Below, piece after piece: positions 51,435 through 59,265 of a DNA stretch of 64,000 nt (positions are counted from its first letter, which is position 1; every line of letters starts with the position of its first letter). A program made the position numbers and the translations under genes. The notes below the pieces were generated by a model. The model searched no databases. It worked only from the letters and a program-made list of their open reading frames with translations, and was not told the origin of the DNA. Origin of the DNA: Kribbella rubisoli (GTDB lineage: Bacteria > Actinomycetota > Actinomycetes > Propionibacteriales > Kribbellaceae); the NCBI RefSeq assembly GCF_004217145.1, contig NZ_SHKR01000017.1:434001-498000 (forward strand). Direction: 5' to 3'.

Positions 51435-52511
51435 CTAGATAGTTGTGATGATCGCGGCGACCAGGGCGACGCGGTCGGGGAGGCTCGTCGCGACGATCTG
51501 TTCGTGGACGGCGTGGGCGCCCTTGCCGACAGGCCCCAGGCCATCGAGGGTCGGGATCCCGAGCCAGCCGGTGAGATTGGTGTCGGCTGCGCCGAACGCG
51601 GCTGCACCGCCGACCTCCTGACCGACGGATCGTCCGGCCTCGATCACCTTTGCCAACAACTCATCGGTCGCCGGCGACGGCTGCCACGCCGGGCGGTTCG
51701 ACATCACCCGCACCGTCAACTGAGCGGGTCGCACGGGCTGCAGTTCGGCAACAGCTGCCAGCACGGCCTCTTCGGTCGATGGATCGACAAAGCGGAACCC
51801 GATATCAGCCGACGCAGATCCCGGTACGACGTTCGTCCGCCCGCCACCCGTGATCGTGCCGACGTTGCACAACACCTCGTCGTACTGCGCGACGATGCCC
51901 CGCACCGCGACCAGCTGATCGACGAGCTCGTCGATCGCGGAGATCCCGCTGTCAGGATCGAGCGCCGCGTGCGCCTCGCGTCCGGCGATCTCGATGCGGA
52001 CCCGCGTGCTGCCCCAGCGCGATGTCTTCAGATCGCCGTTCGGATGCGGCGGCTCGAGCCCGAAAGCGGCGTACACGCCGGCTGATTCGGCCGTCACGAG
52101 TTCGCGGGCGGAGGGTGAGCCGACCTCCTCGTCGGCGACTACTACGACGCGCACCGGCCGATGATCGTGCACCTGCTCCAGGGCGGTTTCGAGGACGACG
52201 AGTCCGCCCTTCATGTCGAACACACCCGGGCCGTAGATGACGCCGTTCTCCTCGCGCCACGGCATCGCGTCGGCGAGCTGGCCGATCGGCCAGACAGTGT
52301 CGTGGTGGGCGAGGAACAGCAGGGGAGCCTCACCGGCCCGGCCCGGGAAGTCCGCGACCAGGTGGTCGCCGGTCGGCGCCGGCACGCGGCGGACGGTCGC
52401 GCCGAGTCCGGCGTACCGCTCGGCGAGGCGGTCGGCGAAGGCGTTCAGCGCGGCCGTGTCACCGGTCGGGGTCTCGGCGCCGACGTACTCCTGGAGTCGC
52501 TCGATGATCAT
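51435..52511 (-). CDS. M20 family peptidase/deacylase
   Basis: This 358-residue zinc hydrolase is of the M20 (ArgE/DapE/carboxypeptidase G2) type. Metal and catalytic motifs: LFLAHHDTVWP, GVFDMKGG and VVADEEVGSPSA; a dimerisation domain follows (about 165-270). By context with an N-acylamino acid racemase and acyltransferase it may be the deacylase (for example desuccinylase) releasing the free L-amino acid. It is divergent from the GNAT gene across 68 bases. Confidence 0.9.
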   Translation of the reverse strand: MIIERLQEYVGAETPTGDTAALNAFADRLAERYAGLGATVRRVPAPTGDHLVADFPGRAGEAPLLFLAHHDTVWPIGQLADAMPWREENGVIYGPGVFDMKGGLVVLETALEQVHDHRPVRVVVVADEEVGSPSARELVTAESAGVYAAFGLEPPHPNGDLKTSRWGSTRVRIEIAGREAHAALDPDSGISAIDELVDQLVAVRGIVAQYDEVLCNVGTITGGGRTNVVPGSASADIGFRFVDPSTEEAVLAAVAELQPVRPAQLTVRVMSNRPAWQPSPATDELLAKVIEAGRSVGQEVGGAAAFGAADTNLTGWLGIPTLDGLGPVGKGAHAVHEQIVATSLPDRVALVAAIITTI

Positions 52512-52579
52512 GGATAGTCAACGTATCATCATCTGATCACCGATTGACTCCCTTGAGAACAATGGGATCTACTCAAGAT
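52512..52579. promoter_or_regulatory. Divergent promoter region of the N-acyl amino acid module
   Basis: GTCAA (52518-52522) and TTGAC (52544-52548) are inverse copies. TTGACT (52544-52549) and TCTACT (52568-52573), 18 bases apart, could be -35 and -10 of the plus-strand genes. Transcription would then start at or next to the ATG at 52580, giving a leaderless message; no ribosome-binding site is visible. Confidence 0.45.
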
Positions 52580-53242
52580 ATGAATCGTATCTCCGAGGTG
52601 AGCTTCCGTGCGGTCTCGCTCACCACGGCGTCCAGGTTCGCCGAGGCCTCGGAGCTGTACCGCGCGGTCTTCGGCTACCTCGACCCGGCGTACGGGCTGA
52701 ATCCGCGACTGCTCGGCGCGCTGGCGAGCAACGGCGGATCGGTGGTCGGCATCCTCGACGGGAGTGACAAGCTGGTCGCGTTCGCGTACGGCTTCTGCGG
52801 CACCGACCGGCGCGGTTTCTACCACTACTCGCAGTCGGCCGTGGTCGCCGCCGACCAGCAGGGGCACGGCCTCGGCCGGATGCTCAAGCACGCCCAGCGA
52901 GAAGTTGCCCTGAGCCACGGTATGTCGCGGATGCGCTGGACGTACGATCCGATGCAGCTCCGCAACGCGCACTTCAACCTCGACGTCCTCGGCGCCCGCG
53001 GTCGCTGGTTCGCCCCGGACATGTACGGTCCCGGCACCGACCGCGTGATCGTCGAGTGGGACCTGACCCGCGAGCAGCCCGCCATCCCCTCCGCGTTGAC
53101 CGAGTTGGTGTTGCCGTCCGACTCGGCCGAGCTCCGCAGGTCCTTCGAAGGTCTGCTGGCGCAGGGACTCGTCGCCGTCTCGTGCCGTCGCCTCCCGGAC
53201 GGCAACGGCGCGTACTACTTCGGGCCGGCCGACGATGCCTGA
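52580..53242 (+). CDS. GNAT superfamily N-acyltransferase of the racemase cluster
   Basis: This 220-residue protein resembles the predicted GNAT group (COG3375 type) often found beside N-succinylamino acid racemases: YHYSQSAVVAADQQGHGLGRM is the CoA-binding strand and loop, followed by MRWTYDPMQLRNAHFNLDVLG. It would acylate (succinylate) D-amino acids before racemisation. I chose the second ATG, downstream of promoter-like elements; the frame remains open 12 codons upstream. It overlaps the SIS gene by eight bases. Confidence 0.82.
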   Translation: MNRISEVSFRAVSLTTASRFAEASELYRAVFGYLDPAYGLNPRLLGALASNGGSVVGILDGSDKLVAFAYGFCGTDRRGFYHYSQSAVVAADQQGHGLGRMLKHAQREVALSHGMSRMRWTYDPMQLRNAHFNLDVLGARGRWFAPDMYGPGTDRVIVEWDLTREQPAIPSALTELVLPSDSAELRRSFEGLLAQGLVAVSCRRLPDGNGAYYFGPADDA

Positions 53243-53879
53243 CGACCCACGCAACCGCGAGCTCGCCAGCCCCCACGAGCGGTACGACGCCCGCCTGCAA
53301 CGGCGATCGTCGACGCTCCTGCAGCGTCGCGTGGTCGAGCAGGAGCGCGCCTCGATCGACGAGGCCCTCGACCAGATCGTCACCGACGAGTCGATCGCGC
53401 AGGCCGCGGCGCGGATTGTCGCTGCCCGCCGGCGCTTCATCGTCGGATCGGCGAAGTCGTTCTCGTACGCGTCCTTGCTCGCGTTCGACCTCGGCGCCGG
53501 CCTGTCGCAAGTGACGTTGATCGACGGCACGGTCGTCCGCGGCGTCGACGTACTGTCCGATGTCCGGTCGAACGATCTGATGGTCGCGTTCTCCTTCCGT
53601 CGGTACCGTCGCGACACGGTCGAGATCGCGCGCCGGTTCGTCGAGGCCGGCGGTGAGCTGGTCGCGGTCACGGATTTCGAGGACGCGCCGCTGGCAAAGA
53701 TCGCCGACCAGAGCATCTACGTCGCGACCGGGAGTGCGTCGTACGTCGATTCGCCGACCGTCGTCGCCTCTGTGCTGCATGTGCTCGCGACGCTGACGAC
53801 GGCGAGTGCGAAGGGTGCGCGGCGGCGGCTGCTCGAGCGCGATCGGCTCAACACGGAGCTGGGGCTGTATGTCAACTGA
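53235..53879 (+). CDS. RpiR-like SIS-domain protein lacking the HTH
   Basis: This 214-residue protein matches the linker and SIS domain of RpiR/MurR regulators: a helix VVEQERASIDEALDQIVTDE, RRRFIVGSAKSFSYASLLAF, LMVAFSFRRYRRDTVEIARR and ELVAVTDFEDAPLAKIAD. RpiR proteins are about 280 residues, with a helix-turn-helix of about 75 residues first. That domain is absent, and the upstream gene is an acyltransferase. It may bind an acylated metabolite and act on another regulator, or be an isomerase-like enzyme. Confidence 0.8.
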   Translation: MPDDPRNRELASPHERYDARLQRRSSTLLQRRVVEQERASIDEALDQIVTDESIAQAAARIVAARRRFIVGSAKSFSYASLLAFDLGAGLSQVTLIDGTVVRGVDVLSDVRSNDLMVAFSFRRYRRDTVEIARRFVEAGGELVAVTDFEDAPLAKIADQSIYVATGSASYVDSPTVVASVLHVLATLTTASAKGARRRLLERDRLNTELGLYVN

Positions 53880-54999
53880 ACTGAAGATCGTCGCGGCGCG
53901 GCTGCATCGGGTGCGGATGCCGTTGGTGCACGAGTTCCAGACCAGCTCGCACCGCAAGGCGTTCCTCGATCACATCCTGGTCGAGCTGGAGGATGCGTCG
54001 GGCGCGACCGGCTGGGGCGAGATCGCGTCGTCCTCCGATCCGTACTACGCACCGGAGACGGTCGAGTCCTGCTGGCACATCGCCTCGCAGTACCTTCTGC
54101 CCGCCGTCCTCGACCGCCCGTGGACGCATCCTGACCAGCTGGCGGCCGTCTGGTCGAAGGTCCGCGGCAACAACTTCGCGAAGGCCGGCGTCGACACCGC
54201 CGCCTGGGTGCTGTACGCCGGGGCCAACTCCGTGCCGCTGGCAACAGCCCTGGGTGGAAAGCGGACCGAGGTTGTCGCGGGTGTCTCGCTCGGCATCGAA
54301 CCGACGATCGACGACCTCCTCACCCAGGTCGACACTCAGGTGGCCGCCGGTTACCCCAGGGTCAAGCTGAAGATCGCGCCCGGCTGGGACGTGGAGCCGG
54401 TGCGGGCGGTGCGTGCGGCGTACCCGGACCTCGATCTGCATGTGGATGCCAACGGCATCTATACCGCGGACGATCTCAAACTCTTGCAAGAGCTGGACGA
54501 GTTCGGCCTGACGATGATCGAGCAACCGTTCGCCCCGCGCGACCTGCTGACTCATGCGCGGCTGCAGCGCACGATCGAGACGCCGGTCTGCCTCGACGAG
54601 AGCATCGAGACGGTCGACGACCTGCAGACGGCTCTCCAGCTAGAAGCGTTGCAGGTCCTCAACATCAAGGTGTCGCGGATGGGTGGCCTGACCCCAGCGC
54701 GTGAAGCGCATGACCGGGCGCAGGCCGCCGGCATCCCGGTCTGGTGCGGCGGCATGCACGAGTTCGGCATCGGCCGGGTCGCGAACGTCGCACTCTCCAG
54801 TCTCGCCGGGTTCACCCTCCCATCGGACGTGTCCGCCTCGGAGAAGTACTACGCCCGGGACGTCATCGAACCCGCCGTCGTCGCCGTCGAAGGCGTCGTA
54901 CAGGTGCCTGGGGGAACCGGTCTCGGGCATGCTGTGGACCGGGCGCTGATCGAGGCGAACACGGTCGCCGAGTTCGCCCTCGGTCCAGAACAGGAGTGA
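53869..54999 (+). CDS. N-acylamino acid racemase / o-succinylbenzoate synthase family
   Basis: This 376-residue enolase-superfamily enzyme has the complete OSBS/NSAR active site: Lys166 and Lys168 (KLK), Asp193, Glu218 and Asp243 as metal ligands, Lys267 (NIKVSR) as second base. No other menaquinone gene is in view, while acyl-transfer and deacylase genes flank it, so racemisation of N-acylamino acids is more likely than OSBS activity. The ATG follows GGAGCT and overlaps the SIS gene by 11 bases. Confidence 0.86.
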   Translation: MSTELKIVAARLHRVRMPLVHEFQTSSHRKAFLDHILVELEDASGATGWGEIASSSDPYYAPETVESCWHIASQYLLPAVLDRPWTHPDQLAAVWSKVRGNNFAKAGVDTAAWVLYAGANSVPLATALGGKRTEVVAGVSLGIEPTIDDLLTQVDTQVAAGYPRVKLKIAPGWDVEPVRAVRAAYPDLDLHVDANGIYTADDLKLLQELDEFGLTMIEQPFAPRDLLTHARLQRTIETPVCLDESIETVDDLQTALQLEALQVLNIKVSRMGGLTPAREAHDRAQAAGIPVWCGGMHEFGIGRVANVALSSLAGFTLPSDVSASEKYYARDVIEPAVVAVEGVVQVPGGTGLGHAVDRALIEANTVAEFALGPEQE

Positions 55000-55003
55000 C
55001 TCG

Positions 55004-56554
55004 GTGCGAGTGACGGGGCGGGTGGCATTGACCGGCGGCCTGGTTGCCGACAGCACCGGCTCGGAACCCGTCCCCGGGACTGTGCTGATCGACGGCGATC
55101 GCATCACCGCGGTGCTGCCGCCCGGTGCGAGGCCGTCCGGGGCAGAGGTTATCGATGCCACAGGCAACATTGTTGCACCGGGATTCATCGATCTTCACTC
55201 ACATGCGGATTTCAGTCTGCGCACAAGTCCGGCCGCCGAGTCCCAGCTCGCGCAGGGCGTGACGACGCTGGTCGCGGGCAACTGCGGCTGGTCGCCGTTC
55301 CCGATCACCGACCTCGAAACCCTCCGGGCGGGTACGGCGTTCCTCGGGCCCCAGCACGACTGGTCGTGGACCGATCTCGCCGGCTTCGGTGCAACGTTGG
55401 AATCCGCGGTGAACCTGGCTCTTCAGGTCGGCCACAGCACGCTGCGGATCGCGGTGATGGGAAACGCACGGCGGGCGCCGTCGCCGGACGAGCTCCGGCG
55501 GATGCAGGACCTGCTCCGGGCGGCTGCCGGCCAAGGCGCGGTCGGGTTCTCGACCGGGCTGATCTATGCGCCGGGCGCCTACGCTTCGCCGGAGGAGGTG
55601 GCTGCGCTCGTCGCCACCGCCGCCGAATGCGACCTGCTGTACTCGACCCACATCCGCAACGAAGGCGCCGGCCTGCTCGCGGCACTGGACGAGGCGATCT
55701 CAGCGGCTCGCGCCGGTGGTGCGCGCCTCGAGATCTCCCATTTGAAGGCAGTCGGCAAGGCGAACCACGGGCTGGTTTCCGCAGCGCTCGAACGTCTCGA
55801 GCAGGCCGATGACCTCGACATCGGCTGGGACGCCTACCCGTACACCGCGACCAGCACCACGCTCACCACCCGCCTGCCCACCTGGGCGCTGGCCGACGGC
55901 ACGCTGCTCGACCGCCTGGCGGATCCAGCTGAACGCAAGCGGATCGCCGAGGCCCTCCGCTCCGACAACCTCCTGTCGCCGGACTCGGTCGTCATCGCCT
56001 CACTGCCACCCGGTCCCTACGAGGACAGCCGGGGCCTGAGCCTCACCGAGATCGCCCAGCGCGACGGGGTGGACGCCGCCGAGATCGTCCTCCGCATCCT
56101 CGAGAACCACCAGGCCGCCGTCAGCGTCGTCAACCACGCCATGAGCGAGGACGACGTCATCACGGTCCTCGAACACCCCCGCACAGCAGTCGCCAGCGAC
56201 GGCTGGATCATGGACGCCACCGGCCCCGGCCACCCCCACCCCCGCAACTTCGGCACGTTCCCCCGAGTCCTGGGCCACTACGCTCGCGACCTGGGCGTTC
56301 TCAGCCTGGCCGAGGCCATCCGCCGCATGACCTCCCTGCCCGCCTCCCGCCTGGGTCTGACCGACCGCGGCACGATCACCCCTGGCGCTGTGGCCGACCT
56401 CGTAGTCCTCAACCCGACGACGATCGCCGACAGGTCGACGTACGACGCCCCCTGGCAACTCTCCGTCGGCGTAGAGCACGTCCTGGTCGCAGGCCAACCG
56501 GTCCTGACCAACGCCGAGCCCACCGGTAGGCGCCCCGGCCGCGTGCTTATTTGA
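55004..56554 (+). CDS. N-acyl-D-amino acid deacylase (D-aminoacylase)
   Basis: This 516-residue amidohydrolase matches D-aminoacylases: GFIDLHSHADFSL metal motif, LVAGNCGWSPFP with its Cys, FSTGLIYAPGAYAS, YSTHIRNEGAGLL, EISHLKAVGKANHG and a final beta domain. It would cleave N-acyl-D-amino acids to the free D-amino acid. A GTG start follows four bases after the racemase stop, so the pair is one transcript. It converges with a small unknown gene, overlapping by eight bases. Confidence 0.9.
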   Translation: MRVTGRVALTGGLVADSTGSEPVPGTVLIDGDRITAVLPPGARPSGAEVIDATGNIVAPGFIDLHSHADFSLRTSPAAESQLAQGVTTLVAGNCGWSPFPITDLETLRAGTAFLGPQHDWSWTDLAGFGATLESAVNLALQVGHSTLRIAVMGNARRAPSPDELRRMQDLLRAAAGQGAVGFSTGLIYAPGAYASPEEVAALVATAAECDLLYSTHIRNEGAGLLAALDEAISAARAGGARLEISHLKAVGKANHGLVSAALERLEQADDLDIGWDAYPYTATSTTLTTRLPTWALADGTLLDRLADPAERKRIAEALRSDNLLSPDSVVIASLPPGPYEDSRGLSLTEIAQRDGVDAAEIVLRILENHQAAVSVVNHAMSEDDVITVLEHPRTAVASDGWIMDATGPGHPHPRNFGTFPRVLGHYARDLGVLSLAEAIRRMTSLPASRLGLTDRGTITPGAVADLVVLNPTTIADRSTYDAPWQLSVGVEHVLVAGQPVLTNAEPTGRRPGRVLI

Positions 56555-56792
56555 AGCGTTTGGGTTCCTGGGGGAGCGGCGCGGGCGCACCACCTACCTC
56601 ATTCGTCCCCGTCTCGAGCCATCCGTCGTGCTCGGCCACAACCCGCTCCGCATCGGGATGATCAACGGCGACCACCCACGGGTGGTCCTCGTCGTCATCC
56701 TCCCCATGGAAGCGCCCACGCCGTACCTCACCGCCGAGTAGCTCAGCGACGGCCTCGGCGTCCTCCTGCTCCCAGAAGTAGGCGAGCTGCAC
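56547..56792 (-). CDS. Small acidic protein of unknown family (81 residues)
   Basis: A GTG with AAGGAG eight bases upstream opens an 81-codon frame. The product (QLAYFWEQEDAEAVAELLGG, then GRFHGEDDDEDHPWVVAVDH) looks like a soluble alpha/beta protein with a Pro-rich tail (PAPLPQEPKRFK). I do not recognise the family. It is divergent from dapF with starts only 15 bases apart, so the two promoters overlap each other's coding ends. Confidence 0.72.
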   Translation of the reverse strand: MQLAYFWEQEDAEAVAELLGGEVRRGRFHGEDDDEDHPWVVAVDHPDAERVVAEHDGWLETGTNEVGGAPAPLPQEPKRFK

Positions 56793-56794
56793 CG

Positions 56795-56800
56795 TACGAT
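56795..56800 (+). promoter_or_regulatory. Possible -10 element for leaderless dapF
   Basis: TACGAT lies seven bases before the dapF ATG, which has no ribosome-binding site upstream. Transcription starting at or next to the ATG would give a leaderless mRNA, a frequent form in actinobacteria. No good -35 is seen. Confidence 0.45.
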
Positions 56801-56807
56801 CTCCTTC

Positions 56808-57650
56808 ATGAGCACGTTTCCCTGGTTGAAGGGTCATGGTACGGAGAACGACTTCGTGATCCTCCCCGATCCCGACGGTTCCCTCCACGGCGAGTTGGAC
56901 GCGGACCTCGTGCGATTTCTCTGCGACCGCCACGCCGGCCTCGGCGCCGACGGCGTACTGCGGGTGATCCAGGGCGACAAGCAGTCGTACGTCGAGGACG
57001 GCGGCGACTGGTTCATGGACTACCGGAATGCGGACGGTTCGATCGCGGAAATGTGCGGGAACGGCGTCCGCGTCTTCGTGAAGTACCTCGCGGACGCGGG
57101 CCTGATCGACGATAAGCCCGTCCGCGTCGGCACCCGCGCCGGTATCAAGGAGGTCTCCCAGAACGACGACGGCACGCTCACCGTCGACATGGGCGAGCCG
57201 ACGCTGCCCGGTCCGGCCGGAATCGTGGTCGAGGCCAACGGTCACCAGTGGCCCGCAGTACACGTCGACATGGGCAATCCGCATGCTGTCGCGTTCGTCG
57301 ACAACCTGGGTGAGCCCGGCAACCTCTGCGACCAGCCGACCTGGTCGCCCACCAGCGCTTTCCCGCACGGGGTCAACGTCGAGTTCGTCGTACGCCGGGA
57401 TGCGCACGACGTACAGATGCGGGTCCACGAACGCGGATCGGGGGAGACCCGGTCCTGCGGCACGGGTACCTGCGCCGTGACCGTTGCCGCGGCACGGCAG
57501 GCCCGCGACGAGCTGCCGGTGACGTACCGCGTCGGCGTACCGGGCGGTGACGTGAGCGTGACTTGGCGTGCTGACAACCATCTCGAGCTGACCGGACCGG
57601 CCGTTCTGCACGCTCGCGGGGACTTCGATCGGGCCTGGCTACCCGCCTAG
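56808..57650 (+). CDS. dapF: Diaminopimelate epimerase
   Basis: DapF (280 residues) converts LL- to meso-diaminopimelate for lysine and peptidoglycan. The two catalytic Cys are Cys83 (AEMCGNGVRVF) and Cys217 (GSGETRSCGTGTC). The N-terminal WLKGHGTENDFVIL and HVDMGNPHAVAFVD are conserved. The start is probably leaderless. Confidence 0.96.
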   Translation: MSTFPWLKGHGTENDFVILPDPDGSLHGELDADLVRFLCDRHAGLGADGVLRVIQGDKQSYVEDGGDWFMDYRNADGSIAEMCGNGVRVFVKYLADAGLIDDKPVRVGTRAGIKEVSQNDDGTLTVDMGEPTLPGPAGIVVEANGHQWPAVHVDMGNPHAVAFVDNLGEPGNLCDQPTWSPTSAFPHGVNVEFVVRRDAHDVQMRVHERGSGETRSCGTGTCAVTVAAARQARDELPVTYRVGVPGGDVSVTWRADNHLELTGPAVLHARGDFDRAWLPA

Positions 57651-57734
57651 ACCGGGAATCCCAATGCCGCGTGGGGCGTTGACGGAGGTAAACGGGTCGC
57701 TTGTACTGGAGGCCCGTGCCACCATGGAAGGTAT

Positions 57735-59216
57735 ATGACGACCCATTCACATGCATACGACGAGACCACCGACGTTGAACTTGACCTCATCGAGGGCGAG
57801 GACTCCGGCGATTCGTTGTCGGGTCACGATGAGTATGACCACGAACTGAGCACCGAGGGCCTCGACCTGGAGGAGCGCCAAGCGCTTCGCCGCGTGGTCG
57901 GGATGTCCACCGAGCTGACCGACATCAGCGAGGTCGAGTACCGCAAGCTGCTGCTCGAGCGGGTGCTGCTGGTCGGCGTCTGGACCGAGGGCAGCGCCGA
58001 GGACGCGGAGAACTCGCTGGCCGAGCTGAAGCTGCTCGCCGAGACCGCCGGTTCCGAGGTTCTGGACGGCGTGATCCAGCGGCGGAAGAAGCCCGACGCG
58101 GCGACGTTCATCGGTTCCGGCAAGGTGTCCGACCTGCGCAACCTGGTCGCGTCGCTCGGCGCGGACACGGTGATCGCCGACGGCGAGCTGGCCCCCGCGC
58201 AGCTGCGCAACCTGGAGGACAAGCTCAAGGTCAAGGTGGTCGACCGGACCGCGCTGATCCTGGACATCTTCGCGCAGCACGCGAAGAGCAAGGAAGGCAA
58301 GGCCCAGGTCGAGCTGGCGCAGCTGCAGTACATGAAGCAGCGCCTGCGTGGTTGGGGTGGCAACCTGTCCCGCCAGGCCGGTGGACGCGTCGGTGCGGCC
58401 GGTGGCGGTATCGGTGGTCGTGGTCCCGGTGAAACCAAGATCGAGACCGACCGGCGCCGGATCAACACCAAGATCGCCAAGCTGCGCCGCGAGCTGAAGA
58501 GCCTCAAGGGCAAGCGTTCGACCCTGCGCCAGGAGCGTCGCCGCAACCTGGTCCCGTCGGTCGCGATCGCCGGGTACACCAACGCCGGCAAGTCCTCGCT
58601 GCTGAACAAGATCACCGGCGCGGGCGTGCTGGTCGAGGACGCGCTGTTCGCGACGCTGGACCCGACCACCCGTCGTACGACGGCCTCGGACGGGCGCGTG
58701 TACACGCTGACCGACACCGTCGGGTTCGTCCGGCACCTGCCGCACGACATCGTCGAGGCCTTCCGCTCGACGCTGGAGGAGGTCGCGGACGCGGACCTGC
58801 TGCTGCACGTGGTCGACGGTTCGCACCCCGACCCGATGGCGCAGATCCAGGCCGTGCGCGAGGTACTGACCGAGATCAACGCGATCGACGTGCCGGAGAT
58901 CATCGTCATCAACAAGGCCGACCTGGCCGACCCGATGACGCTGGCGCCGATCCTGCACCGTGAGCCGCACGCCATCGTGGTGTCGGCGCGCACCGGTGAA
59001 GGCCTCGACAAGCTCCGCGAGCTGATCGAAGGCGGACTGCCGCAGCCGCAGGTCGCCCTCGACGTCCTGCTGCCGTACGACCGCGGCGACCTGGTCTCCC
59101 GGATCCACTCCGAGGGCTCGGTCGAGCAGCTCGAACACACCGCCGACGGCACACGGGTGACGGCCCGGGTCCACCCGGCTCTGGCCGGCGACCTGACGCC
59201 GTACCAAACGGCCTGA
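57735..59216 (+). CDS. hflX: GTPase HflX
   Basis: HflX (493 residues) is a ribosome-binding GTPase that splits stalled or heat-stressed ribosomes. The N-terminal nucleotide-binding domain has RRKKPDAATFIGSGKV; the central linker has the Gly-rich GAAGGGIGGRGPGETKIETD; the G domain has G1 GYTNAGKSS, G3 DTVGF, G4 NKAD and SARTGEG. An acidic N-terminal extension of about 60 residues precedes the family core. A palindromic terminator follows the stop. Confidence 0.95.
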   Translation: MTTHSHAYDETTDVELDLIEGEDSGDSLSGHDEYDHELSTEGLDLEERQALRRVVGMSTELTDISEVEYRKLLLERVLLVGVWTEGSAEDAENSLAELKLLAETAGSEVLDGVIQRRKKPDAATFIGSGKVSDLRNLVASLGADTVIADGELAPAQLRNLEDKLKVKVVDRTALILDIFAQHAKSKEGKAQVELAQLQYMKQRLRGWGGNLSRQAGGRVGAAGGGIGGRGPGETKIETDRRRINTKIAKLRRELKSLKGKRSTLRQERRRNLVPSVAIAGYTNAGKSSLLNKITGAGVLVEDALFATLDPTTRRTTASDGRVYTLTDTVGFVRHLPHDIVEAFRSTLEEVADADLLLHVVDGSHPDPMAQIQAVREVLTEINAIDVPEIIVINKADLADPMTLAPILHREPHAIVVSARTGEGLDKLRELIEGGLPQPQVALDVLLPYDRGDLVSRIHSEGSVEQLEHTADGTRVTARVHPALAGDLTPYQTA

Positions 59217-59222
59217 GACGTA

Positions 59223-59260
59223 GAACAGCCCCCGAGGTCAGCTGACCTCGGGGGCTGTTC
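59223..59260. terminator. 38-bp palindrome between hflX and the M6 protease gene
   Basis: GAACAGCCCCCGAGGTCAG is followed at once by its exact inverse (19+19 bases). Lying between converging genes, six bases from both stops, it should act in both directions. No T-tract beyond the GTTC end. Confidence 0.85.
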
Positions 59261-59265
59261 CACGT

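Noticed and set aside
53869..54999. MenC in menaquinone synthesis
   Set aside because: The fold fits, but no other men gene is in the window and the flanking acyltransferase and deacylases favour N-acylamino acid racemisation. Not excluded without the rest of the genome.
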